DNA of 47,178 nt from Caballeronia glathei (GTDB lineage: Bacteria; Pseudomonadota; Gammaproteobacteria; Burkholderiales; Burkholderiaceae). The stretch spans positions 1 through 47,178 of the forward strand of contig NZ_JFHC01000065.1 in assembly GCF_000698595.1 (NCBI RefSeq), read 5' to 3'. Positions within the stretch are counted from its first letter, which is position 1; each line of letters starts with the position of its first letter. The notes under the pieces are model-generated. The model saw only the letters and a program-made list of their open reading frames with translations, was not told where the DNA came from and did no database searches. Below, in pieces: positions 1-7,537 of this stretch. The translations under genes and the position numbers were made by a program.

Positions 1-560
1 GTTACCCACTCCGTTTTCAAAAGAGCCTTAAAAAGTATCCAAACCGTCGGCTATACGATACGGAAACGAGCACCTACATCACGCTTTCCGACGTGAAGCA
101 GCTCGTGCTGGATCAGGAAGACTTCAAGGTGATGGACGCGAAGTCCAACGACGACCTGACGCGCAGCATCCTGCTGCAGATCATCCTCGAAGAGGAGAGC
201 GGCGGGCTGCCGATGTTCTCGTCGGTGATGCTTTCGCAGATCATCCGTTTCTACGGCCATGCGATGCAGGGCATGATGGGCACGTATCTGGAAAAGAACA
301 TCCAGGCGTTCATCGACATCCAGCAGAAGCTCACCGATCAGAGCAAGGGCCTTTACGACGGCAATGCGCTCAACCCCGAAGTCTGGTCGCAGTTCATGAA
401 CATGCAGGCGCCGATGATGCAGGGCATGATGACGAGCTACATCGAGCAGTCGAAGAACATGTTCGTGCAGATGCAGGAGCAGATGCAGTCGCAGGCGAAG
501 TCGATGTTCAACACGTTTCCGTTTCCGCCGCCCGCCACGCCGCCTTCGGAAAAGAAGTAA
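1..560 (+). CDS. phaR: Polyhydroxyalkanoate synthesis repressor PhaR (5' partial)
   Basis: PhaR represses polyhydroxyalkanoate (PHA) granule genes and responds to nascent PHA. The reading frame is open from base 3, and no ATG is seen before the conserved part, so the start lies outside the window. The DNA-binding segment KKYPNRRLYDTETSTYITL is followed by the accumulation-regulator part (DVKQLVLDQEDFKV, then LTRSILLQIILEEESGG). The C-terminal half is rich in Met and Gln (MQAPMMQGMM, MQEQMQSQAKSMF) and ends in a Pro-rich tail, as expected for a protein that contacts granules or phasins. The few residues before KKYPNRR (roughly YPLRFQKSL) do not resemble the usual ...AERLI of relatives. A bktB gene lies 2.7 kb downstream, which fits a PHA context. 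The identification is very secure. Confidence 0.93.
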   Translation, partial: YPLRFQKSLKKYPNRRLYDTETSTYITLSDVKQLVLDQEDFKVMDAKSNDDLTRSILLQIILEEESGGLPMFSSVMLSQIIRFYGHAMQGMMGTYLEKNIQAFIDIQQKLTDQSKGLYDGNALNPEVWSQFMNMQAPMMQGMMTSYIEQSKNMFVQMQEQMQSQAKSMFNTFPFPPPATPPSEKK

Positions 561-898
561 TCGTTCTCAGGCGTCTCGCGAAGGGTCCGCGGCGGGCGAA
601 CTCGCTGATTTGCATGCGCCGCGCCCGGCGCGGCCCGCGGCCGCGCAAACGGCGGGCCGTCCATGCCGGTGCGGGCCGGGCGGCGCCGGTGCCGCCTTGG
701 CGCGGCACGGTACAATATGCGCTTTGCAGCGCGGCGCACCCGGCGAATCATCGGCGGGCAGCAGGAAATGCGCGGCAGTGTCCGAATCGTCCGCTGGTTC
801 CGGCACCGCGCGCCACCGCGCTCGTTATTCGTGCCTTTTCCGGCCGCGCGCCTTCGCGCTCCACGCCCGGCCCGGGCACTCACTTCGCCAGACCATCT
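561..898. other. Intergenic region phaR-rimO
   Basis: This is 338 bp of very GC-rich DNA with no credible gene. Long GC palindromic runs (around 615-650) could fold into strong hairpins downstream of phaR, but none is followed by a clear T-tract. A TACAAT hexamer at 711-716 is a plausible -10 element for rimO, with no convincing -35. Open frames through this stretch are low-complexity Arg/Ala/Pro translations typical of non-coding GC-rich DNA. Confidence 0.5.
711..716 (+). promoter_or_regulatory. Possible -10 element upstream of rimO
   Basis: The hexamer TACAAT stands out in otherwise GC-rich DNA about 185 bp before the rimO ATG. A matching -35 was not found at 16-18 bp, so this is tentative. 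If real, the kinase gene 3 bp after rimO would be co-transcribed from it. Confidence 0.3.
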
Positions 899-2275
899 AT
901 GTCGCACATTTCCTCTTCAGCCGCGCCGAAAGTCGGCTTCGTGTCGCTCGGCTGCCCGAAAGCCCTCGTTGATTCCGAGCAGATCATCACGCAACTGCGC
1001 GCGGAGGGCTACGAAATCTCGGGCACCTATGACGGCGCCGATCTCGTGGTCGTCAACACCTGCGGCTTCATCGACGAAGCCGTGCAGGAAAGCCTCGACG
1101 CCATCGGCGAGGCGCTGAACGAAAACGGCAAGGTGATCGTGACCGGCTGCCTCGGCGCGAAGAAGAGCGCGAGCGGCACGGGGCTCATCGAGGAAGTGCA
1201 TCCGAAGGTGCTCGCGGTCACCGGCCCGCACGCCACCAATGAGGTGATGAACGCGGTGCACGCGCATTTGCCGAAGCCGCATGATCCGTTCACCGACCTC
1301 GTGCCCGCCGCGGGCATCAAGCTCACGCCGCGCCATTACGCGTATCTGAAGATTTCGGAAGGCTGCAACCACCGCTGCACGTTCTGCATCATTCCGTCGA
1401 TGCGTGGCGACCTCGTGTCGCGGCCCGTCGCGGACGTGATGCTGGAAGCGGAGAACCTCTTCAAGTCGGGCGTGAAGGAACTGCTCGTGATCTCGCAGGA
1501 CACGAGCGCCTACGGCGTCGACGTGAAATACCGCACTGGTTTCTGGAACGGCAAGCCGGTCAAGACGCGCATGACGGATCTCGTCGGCGCCCTGGGCGAG
1601 TTGGCCGCGCAGTACGGCGCGTGGGTGCGCCTGCACTACGTGTACCCGTATCCGAGCGTCGACGGAGTCATTCCGATGATGGCCGAAGGTGCGTTGAAGG
1701 GGCACGTGCTGCCGTATCTCGACGTGCCGTTCCAGCACGCACACCCGGAAGTGCTGAAGCGCATGAAGCGCCCGGCGAACGCCGAAAAGGTGCTGGAGCG
1801 CGTGCAGGCCTGGCGCAAAATCTGCCCGGACCTGACGATTCGCAGCACGTTCATCGCGGGCTTCCCGGGCGAGACCGAAGAGCAGTTCGAGACGCTCCTC
1901 GACTTCATTCGCGTCGCCGACCTGGACCGCGTTGGCTGCTTCGCGTATTCCCCCGTGGAGGGCGCGAGCGCGAACGAGCTCGACGGCGCGCTGCCCGACG
2001 AAGTGCGCGAGGAGCGCCGCGCGCGCTTCATGGAACTCGCGGAGGAGCTGTCGGCGGCGCGCATGAAGCGCAAGATCGGCAAGACGCTGAAGGTGCTCGT
2101 CGACGAAGTGAACGCGGACGGCGGCATCGGCCGCACCGCGGCGGATGCGCCGGAAATCGACGGCGTGGTGTACATCGCGCCGGCTGTGAAGGCGTCCAGG
2201 CGCTACAAGGCGGGCGATTTCGTGTCGGTGAAGATTTCGGGCGCCGACGGTCACGATCTCTGGGGCGAGGTGTAA
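899..2275 (+). CDS. rimO: Ribosomal protein uS12 methylthiotransferase RimO
   Basis: RimO is a radical-SAM enzyme that adds a methylthio group to a conserved aspartate of ribosomal protein S12. The 458-residue product has the N-terminal MTTase domain with three cluster-binding cysteines (C19 in SLGCPKALVDSE, C55 in NTCGF, C84 in TGCLGA). A radical-SAM CxxxCxxC follows at C156/C160/C163 (GCNHRCTFCIIPSMRG), and a C-terminal TRAM domain comes last. LGCPKALVDSE is diagnostic for RimO over MiaB. The frame is open for another 95 codons upstream, but that translation is low-complexity; the ATG at 899 gives the family's usual N-terminus and length. The sugar kinase begins 3 bp after the stop, suggesting co-transcription without an obvious functional link. 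Confidence 0.96.
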   Translation: MSHISSSAAPKVGFVSLGCPKALVDSEQIITQLRAEGYEISGTYDGADLVVVNTCGFIDEAVQESLDAIGEALNENGKVIVTGCLGAKKSASGTGLIEEVHPKVLAVTGPHATNEVMNAVHAHLPKPHDPFTDLVPAAGIKLTPRHYAYLKISEGCNHRCTFCIIPSMRGDLVSRPVADVMLEAENLFKSGVKELLVISQDTSAYGVDVKYRTGFWNGKPVKTRMTDLVGALGELAAQYGAWVRLHYVYPYPSVDGVIPMMAEGALKGHVLPYLDVPFQHAHPEVLKRMKRPANAEKVLERVQAWRKICPDLTIRSTFIAGFPGETEEQFETLLDFIRVADLDRVGCFAYSPVEGASANELDGALPDEVREERRARFMELAEELSAARMKRKIGKTLKVLVDEVNADGGIGRTAADAPEIDGVVYIAPAVKASRRYKAGDFVSVKISGADGHDLWGEV

Positions 2276-2278
2276 ACC

Positions 2279-3202
2279 ATGACCGGCATGCCGCAGGTTC
2301 TCGCGCTCGGCGAGGCGATGATCGAGTTCAACCAGTCCACCAAAGGTGCGCCGAACTATCTGCAGGGCTTCGGCGGCGACGTCTCCAACTTCCTGATCGC
2401 GGCGTCGCGGCAGGGCGCCTCGAGCGGCTTCGTGTCGGCGGTCGGCAACGACCACTTCGGGCAACTGCTGCTCGATCTGTGGCGTGCGGAGAACGTTGAC
2501 ACCTCGACGGTTCGCGTCGATGCGAATGCGCCCACCGGGGTCTATTTCGTGTCGCACGGCGAGAGCGGGCATCGCTTCGACTATCTGCGTGCCGGCTCGG
2601 CGGCGAGCCGCTATGCCGTGTCCGACTTGCCGCTCGACGCGATCGCGGCCGCGCAGGTCGTGCACCTGTCGGGCATCAGCCTCGCGATCGGCGTGCCGGC
2701 CTGCGACGCGTCGCTTGCGGCCATCGATCACGCGAAGCGCCACGGCGTGAAGGTGAGCTTCGACACGAACCTGCGCCTGAAGCTCTGGCCGCTCGCGCGG
2801 GCGCGCGCCGTGATGCTGGAGGCGATCCGCGCGACCGACATCTGCCTGCCGAGCTGGGACGACGTGACCGAATTGACCGGCCTCGCCGACAAGGACGCGA
2901 TCGTCGATTTCCTGCTCGCGCTCGGACCGAAGGTCGTGGCGCTCAAGCTCGGCAAGGAAGGCGCGTATGTCGCGACACCCGCCGAGCGGCGCGTGGTCGC
3001 GGGCCGCGTGGTCAAGGCCGTCGATGCGACGGGCGCCGGCGACTGTTTCGGCGGCGCGTTCATCGCGCGCATCGTCGCGGGCGACGACCCGTTCGCGGCC
3101 GCGCGCTATGGGAATGTCGCAGCGGCGCTGTCGACGCAGGGCTTCGGCGCGGTCGCGCCGATTCCCGATCGCGCGACGGTGGAAAAGGCGCTTGCGGAGT
3201 AA
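2279..3202 (+). CDS. PfkB-family sugar kinase, probable 2-keto-3-deoxygluconate kinase
   Basis: This 307-residue ribokinase/PfkB-fold enzyme phosphorylates a sugar acid using ATP; the family match is closest to KdgK (2-keto-3-deoxygluconate to KDPG, feeding the Entner-Doudoroff split). The N-terminal sequence LALGEAMIEFNQSTKGAPNYLQGFGGDVSNF is the substrate-side PfkB pattern. The anion-hole/catalytic motif DATGAGD sits at 249-255, with D255 as the expected base. Translation probably couples to rimO, since only 3 bp separate the stop and the ATG. A second PfkB kinase lies at 44,500 within a kgu-type operon, so the two may have different substrates. The family call is secure; the exact substrate is inferred. 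Confidence 0.85.
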   Translation: MTGMPQVLALGEAMIEFNQSTKGAPNYLQGFGGDVSNFLIAASRQGASSGFVSAVGNDHFGQLLLDLWRAENVDTSTVRVDANAPTGVYFVSHGESGHRFDYLRAGSAASRYAVSDLPLDAIAAAQVVHLSGISLAIGVPACDASLAAIDHAKRHGVKVSFDTNLRLKLWPLARARAVMLEAIRATDICLPSWDDVTELTGLADKDAIVDFLLALGPKVVALKLGKEGAYVATPAERRVVAGRVVKAVDATGAGDCFGGAFIARIVAGDDPFAAARYGNVAAALSTQGFGAVAPIPDRATVEKALAE

Positions 3203-3259
3203 GTCCGCGGGCAGGATCAACGGGGCGGCAACGGCCCGATACGCGAGGGAGACGGCAAA

Positions 3260-4444
3260 ATGCAACGCGAAGTGGTAGTGGTGAGCGGTGTTCGCACCGC
3301 AATCGGCGATTTCGGCGGTGCGCTGAAGGACTTCAGTCCGACGGATCTCGGCGCGCGTGTCGTGCGCGAGGTGCTGAAGCGGGCGAGCGTATCGGGCGAC
3401 GAGATCGGCCACGTGGTGTTCGGCAACGTGATCCAGACCGAGCCGAAGGACATGTATCTCGCGCGGGTGGCCGCGCTCGATGGCGGCGTCACGCAGCACG
3501 CGCCCGCGCTGACCGTGAACCGCCTCTGCGGCTCGGGCCTGCAGGCGATCGTGTCGGCGGCCCAGTCGATCCTGCTCGGCGACACCGATATCGCGATCGG
3601 CGGCGGCGCGGAGAGCATGAGCCGCGCGCCGTACATCGCGCCGGCGGCGCGCTTCGGCCAGCGCATGGGCGACGCGCGCATCATCGACATGATGCTCGGC
3701 GCGCTGAACGATCCGTTCGATAAGATCCACATGGGCGTGACGGCGGAGAACGTCGCGGCGAAGTACGGCATTTCGCGCGAGGCGCAGGACGCGCTCGCGC
3801 TCGAATCGCACCGGCGCGCCGCGAAGGCGATCGAGGCCGGCTACTTCAGGGAGCAGATCCTGCCGGTCACGCTCGCATCGAAGAAGGGCGACACCGTGTT
3901 CGACCAGGACGAGCACGTGCGCCTGAACGCGAGCGCGGAGGACTTCTCGAAGCTCAGGCCCGTGTTCGCGAAGGAGAACGGCACGGTGACGGCGGGCAAC
4001 GCCTCGGGCATCAACGACGCCGCCGCGGCCGTCGTGCTGATGGAGCGTAGCGTGGCCGAGAAGCGGGGCCTGACGCCGCTCGCGCGGCTCGTGGCCTACG
4101 CGCACGCGGGCGTCGATCCGAAGTTGATGGGCATCGGCCCGGTGCCCGCGACGCAGAAGGTGCTCGAGCGCGCGGGGCTGAAGGTGGACGACCTCGACGT
4201 CATCGAAGCCAACGAGGCCTTTGCTGCGCAGGCATGCGCCGTCACGAAAGAACTGAAGCTCGATCCGTCGAAGGTCAATCCGAACGGCTCGGGCATTTCG
4301 CTCGGCCATCCGATTGGCGCAACCGGCGCGCTGATCACCGTGAAGGCGCTGTACGAACTGCAGCGCACTGGCGGGCGCCGTGCGCTCGTCACGATGTGCA
4401 TCGGCGGCGGGCAGGGCATTGCGGCGATCTTCGAGCGCGTCTGA
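3260..4444 (+). CDS. bktB: Beta-ketothiolase BktB (acetyl-CoA acyltransferase)
   Basis: This thiolase condenses acetyl-CoA with acetyl- or propionyl-CoA (or cleaves the products), supplying C4/C5 monomers for PHA and acting in acyl-CoA breakdown. The 394-residue product contains the acyl-accepting C90 (VNRLCGSGLQAI), H350 (GHPIGATGA) and the second catalytic C380 (CIGGGQG). Start REVVVVSGVRTAIG and VIQTEPKDMYLARVAA closely resemble Cupriavidus necator BktB, more than the phaA thiolase. The ATG follows a purine-rich site (gagggag) at good spacing. It sits 2.7 kb from phaR, consistent with PHA metabolism, though phaC, phaA and phaB are not in the window. Confidence 0.92.
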   Translation: MQREVVVVSGVRTAIGDFGGALKDFSPTDLGARVVREVLKRASVSGDEIGHVVFGNVIQTEPKDMYLARVAALDGGVTQHAPALTVNRLCGSGLQAIVSAAQSILLGDTDIAIGGGAESMSRAPYIAPAARFGQRMGDARIIDMMLGALNDPFDKIHMGVTAENVAAKYGISREAQDALALESHRRAAKAIEAGYFREQILPVTLASKKGDTVFDQDEHVRLNASAEDFSKLRPVFAKENGTVTAGNASGINDAAAAVVLMERSVAEKRGLTPLARLVAYAHAGVDPKLMGIGPVPATQKVLERAGLKVDDLDVIEANEAFAAQACAVTKELKLDPSKVNPNGSGISLGHPIGATGALITVKALYELQRTGGRRALVTMCIGGGQGIAAIFERV

Positions 4445-4463
4445 ACTGGAAGGAACCCGAAGG

Positions 4464-5111
4464 ATGATTCAGAAGACCACGGCGGCGCGCGCGTTGGCGG
4501 CACTCGGTTTGCTCGCGTTGCTTTCCGGCTGCAACTCGCCGATGCCGCCCGACAGAACCGGCGCGACCGGTGCAACGGGCGCCACGGGCGCAACCGGCGG
4601 TACGCACGTGATCGGCGCGACGAGCGCGATCGAAACGCTCGCGCTGCCGCCGGCCAGGCCGCTCACGCCGAATCCGGAATACGCGCGTTTCCCGCGCTAC
4701 ATCGGTACGCTGGGCGGCCGTCAGGTGGAGATGCGGCTCGGCGCGAAGACCGACGAGGCGTCCGGCATTCACGGCGAATACAGCTTTGCCGGCAGTCCGG
4801 CGGTGATCCTCGTCGCGGGGGATCGCGACGGCGACACGCTCGAAATCGAGGAGTCGAACGACGGCACGCACATCACCGGCAACTGGGTGGGCAAGTTCGC
4901 GGCGGACGGCAGCGTGTCGGGCGAGCGCATGAACGCCGACGACTCCAACCCGCAGCCGTTCGAACTGCGTCCCGCGGTTGCGGGCGTCACCGTGCCCGCG
5001 AATGCAACGCCGCGCGCCCCGAAGCCGGCCGCACCCTCGCTGGAACCGGCGCCGCCCGCGCCGCCGCGCAACGCAGTCGGCGGCACGAGCAACGTGATCA
5101 TCGGCGAATGA
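4464..5111 (+). CDS. Predicted lipoprotein with Gly-Ala-Thr repeat, unknown function
   Basis: I do not recognise a functional family. The 215-residue product begins with a lipoprotein signal peptide (LGLLALLSGC, lipidated Cys at residue 23), so it should be membrane-anchored on the periplasmic side. Just after the lipobox, residues 32-46 form a collagen-like run of four GAT triplets encoded by four 9-bp repeats. The middle (about 75-165) looks like a compact beta-rich domain (RYIGTLGGRQVEMRLGAK, SGIHGEYSF, ITGNWVGKF), resembling domains that probe a glycan or small ligand. The tail is Pro/Ala-rich. It begins 19 bp after bktB, with aaggatg at the start, so it may be co-transcribed. Confidence 0.75.
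   Translation: MIQKTTAARALAALGLLALLSGCNSPMPPDRTGATGATGATGATGGTHVIGATSAIETLALPPARPLTPNPEYARFPRYIGTLGGRQVEMRLGAKTDEASGIHGEYSFAGSPAVILVAGDRDGDTLEIEESNDGTHITGNWVGKFAADGSVSGERMNADDSNPQPFELRPAVAGVTVPANATPRAPKPAAPSLEPAPPAPPRNAVGGTSNVIIGE
4561..4596 (+). repeat. 9-bp tandem repeat encoding Gly-Ala-Thr triplets
   Basis: Four imperfect 9-bp units (gcgcgaccg, gtgcaacgg, gcgccacgg, gcgcaaccg) encode consecutive Gly-Ala-Thr triplets in the lipoprotein. Third-position changes between units show that the amino-acid pattern, more than the DNA, is kept. Slipped-strand length variation is possible. Confidence 0.8.
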
Positions 5112-5247
5112 ACGTAGCGGCGCCGCGCCGGCCGCACGCGGCGAGGCGCATGAAACGCCTATCACGCACAGGACGCATCGCCATCGGCCGGCCCGATGCG
5201 GTCCCATTTCGAGCGACATGACAAGCGACACCACAAGACATCACGCC

Positions 5248-6447
5248 ATGACCCAATCCACCCCGAAAGCCCGCGCGCGCGGCCCGCAGACCCGCATCGT
5301 CCATGCCGAGGACCGGCTCACGCCCGGCTTCGAAGGCTTTCAGGTGCCCGTCACGCGCGCCTCGACGGTCGTGTTTCCGAACCTCGCCGCGATGCGCGCG
5401 CTCGTCTGGAGCGACGACTCGCAATGGCGCTACGGCCTGCACGCGACGCCCACGTCGCTCACGCTCGCCCAGCGGCTCGCCGCGATCGAGGGCGGGCGGC
5501 ACGCGCTGTTGCAGCCGTCGGGCCTGTCGTCGATTTCGAACGTGTACTTCGGCCTCGTGAAGGCGGGCGATCACGTGCTGATTCCTGACAACGCCTATTC
5601 GCCGAACCGCGATCACGCCGACTGGATGGCCGCGGACTACGGCATCGAGGTGACGTATTACGACCCGATGGGGGGCGCGGACATCGAAAAGCTGGTAAGG
5701 CCGAACACGAAGCTGATCTGGCTCGAAGCGCCCGGCTCGGTGACGATGGAGGTGCAGGACGTGCCCGCGATCACGGCGGTGGCGCGCGCACGCGGCATCG
5801 TCACCGCGATCGACAACACGTATTCGGCCGGCCTCGCGTTCAAGCCGTTCGAGCACGGCGTCGACATTTCCGTGCAGGCGCTGACGAAGTACCAGTCGGG
5901 CGGCGGCGACGTGCTGATGGGTGCGACGATCACCGTCGATCACGATCTGCACAAGAAGCTGAAGCGCGCGCGCATGCGGCTCGGGATCGGCGTGTCGCCG
6001 GATGACTGCTCGCTGATCCTGCGCAGCCTGCCGACGATGAAGCTGCGCTACGAAGCCCACGATCGCGCGGCGCTCGCGCTCGCGCACTGGCTCAAGACGC
6101 GCCCGGAGGTAGCGGCGGTGCTGCATCCGGCGATCGCGGACTGCCCGGGCCACGCGTTTTTCGAGCGCGACTTCAAGGGCGGCGCGGGCGGGCTGTTTTC
6201 GGTCGTGCTCGACAGGCGCTACAGCGCGAGCCAGGTCGATGCGTTCATCGAGGCGCTGGAGCTCTTCGCTATCGGCTGGAGCTGGGGCGGTTCGCACAGT
6301 CTCGCGCTGCCGTACGACGTGCGCTCGATGCGCACCGCCTCGTCGTGGCCGCACGAAGGCGTACTGGTGCGCTTCTATGTCGGGCTGGAGGAAGAAGCCG
6401 ATCTGCGCGCGGACATCGAGCAGGCGTTCGCGAAGGCATTCGCCTGA
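5248..6447 (+). CDS. metC: Cystathionine beta-lyase (Cys/Met-metabolism PLP enzyme)
   Basis: This fold-type I PLP enzyme most likely cleaves cystathionine to homocysteine, pyruvate and ammonia in methionine synthesis. The 399-residue protein carries the family landmarks: the PSGLSSI turn near residue 90, NAYSPNR near 115, the PLP-phosphate/Asp region TAIDNTYSAG, and the Schiff-base lysine K214 in QALTKYQSGGGDV. The C-terminal SWGGSHSLALPY is typical of MetC, more than of MetB or MetZ. The start at 5248 matches the usual N-terminus (MTQSTPKARARGPQTRIVH); an in-frame ATG 30 bp upstream is possible, and neither has a strong Shine-Dalgarno. It ends at a shared bidirectional terminator facing serB. 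Confidence 0.88.
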   Translation: MTQSTPKARARGPQTRIVHAEDRLTPGFEGFQVPVTRASTVVFPNLAAMRALVWSDDSQWRYGLHATPTSLTLAQRLAAIEGGRHALLQPSGLSSISNVYFGLVKAGDHVLIPDNAYSPNRDHADWMAADYGIEVTYYDPMGGADIEKLVRPNTKLIWLEAPGSVTMEVQDVPAITAVARARGIVTAIDNTYSAGLAFKPFEHGVDISVQALTKYQSGGGDVLMGATITVDHDLHKKLKRARMRLGIGVSPDDCSLILRSLPTMKLRYEAHDRAALALAHWLKTRPEVAAVLHPAIADCPGHAFFERDFKGGAGGLFSVVLDRRYSASQVDAFIEALELFAIGWSWGGSHSLALPYDVRSMRTASSWPHEGVLVRFYVGLEEEADLRADIEQAFAKAFA

Positions 6448-6493
6448 AATGAATGCGTGAGATGCGCGCCTGAAGCATGGCGCGCATCTCACC

Positions 6494-6519
6494 GGTCCAA
6501 TAAAAAGGTCCAATAAAAA
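6494..6519. repeat. 13-bp tandem duplication
   Basis: The 13-mer ggtccaataaaaa occurs twice back to back (6494-6506 and 6507-6519), and the second copy runs directly into the stem of the metC/serB terminator. It looks like a recent slippage duplication of the terminator's A-rich flank. Confidence 0.85.
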
Positions 6520-6551
6520 GGCCATCCCGGCGTCGCGCGGAATGGCCTTTT
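6516..6551. terminator. Bidirectional terminator between metC and serB
   Basis: A perfect 10-bp inverted repeat, AAAAGGCCAT (6516-6525) and ATGGCCTTTT (6542-6551), flanks a GC-rich 16-base loop. A/T tracts on both sides give a U-run for transcripts from either strand, fitting the convergent genes metC (+) and serB (-). Confidence 0.88.
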
Positions 6552-6570
6552 CAGCGTAAGGGTCGCGCCG

Positions 6571-7410
6571 TCAGAAGAGCCGCAGCAATCCGTCGAGCCC
6601 GACGAAATTGAACGCGACGCTCGCCGATTCCCGCACGACCGGCTTCGCGCGAAACGCCACCGACAAACCCGCTTCCGCCATCATCTTCAAGTCGTTCGAG
6701 CCGTCGCCCATCGCGATGGCGCGCTCCGTGGCAATGCCGAGCTGAGCGCACGTCTCGCGCAGCGTGCGCGCCTTCACGTCGGCGTTGACGATTTCCCCCA
6801 CGACCTTTCCCGTCAGCTTGCCGTCGACGATCTCGAGCGTGTTCGCGCGCGTGAAATCGAGGCCGAGCCGCGCCTTCAGCTTTTCCGTGAAGAACGTGAA
6901 GCCGCCGGACACGAGCAGCGTATTCAATCCTGCGGCACGCGCGCCCGCGAGCATGTTTTCCGCACCCGGCGACAGTTGCAGCCGCTCCTCGTACACGCGC
7001 TCGAGCGCGCTCGCGTCGAGCCCCTTCAGCAGCGCGACGCGGCGCGTGAGGCTTTCGTTGAAATCCTTGATCTCGCCGCGCATCGACGCTTCCGTGATCG
7101 CCGCGACTTCGGCTTTCAGCCCGCAGAAGTCCGCGATCTCGTCGATGCATTCGATCGTGATGAGCGTCGAGTCCATGTCCATCGCGACGAGGCCGAAGTC
7201 CGCGAGCGTCGCGCCGGGAGCGACGAACGCGTAGTCGAGCCGGTGCGCGCCGCAATAGGCGTCGATGTCGGGTCGCTGCAGCGGATCGGCGTCGGGGAGG
7301 CGAAGAAGCGTGTCGTCCGTGCGCACGGGGTCCTTCGAGCGGGCGAGGGCGACGAGCGGCCTGAGATGCGAGTCGGCGATCGGGGCGGGGCTTTGGATGA
7401 CGAGATTCAT
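6571..7410 (-). CDS. serB: Phosphoserine phosphatase SerB
   Basis: SerB carries out the last step of serine synthesis, hydrolysing O-phosphoserine. It is a 279-residue HAD-superfamily protein with the nucleophile motif DMDST (D78 nucleophile, D80 acid/base), the SerB-type IECIDEIADFCG helix after it, the Ser motif in LLVSGGFTFF, and the metal-binding GDGSNDLKMMAEAGL near residue 240. Roughly 70 residues before the HAD core form a short N-terminal domain of the kind found in proteobacterial SerB. The ATG at 7410 faces the P450 gene across a 127-bp divergent promoter region. Confidence 0.95.
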   Translation of the reverse strand: MNLVIQSPAPIADSHLRPLVALARSKDPVRTDDTLLRLPDADPLQRPDIDAYCGAHRLDYAFVAPGATLADFGLVAMDMDSTLITIECIDEIADFCGLKAEVAAITEASMRGEIKDFNESLTRRVALLKGLDASALERVYEERLQLSPGAENMLAGARAAGLNTLLVSGGFTFFTEKLKARLGLDFTRANTLEIVDGKLTGKVVGEIVNADVKARTLRETCAQLGIATERAIAMGDGSNDLKMMAEAGLSVAFRAKPVVRESASVAFNFVGLDGLLRLF

Positions 7411-7537
7411 TGGACGGGAGGTGCGGGCGCGGGAAAGCGCGGTGGAACGAAAGCCCCATTGTAATGGTGCCGACCGATGGCGGATTTTCGCGGCCGGCCG
7501 CTATGATGCGCAAAGCGAAAAAACTCCGGAGACAGGG

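Noticed and set aside
917..4309. Very long open frame on the - strand across rimO, the kinase and bktB
   Set aside because: The translation is Arg/Ala/His-rich and matches no family; it is the antisense shadow of GC-rich genes whose products are clearly recognisable. Similar long shadows across 23.3-27 kb and 30.8-36.9 kb were rejected for the same reason.
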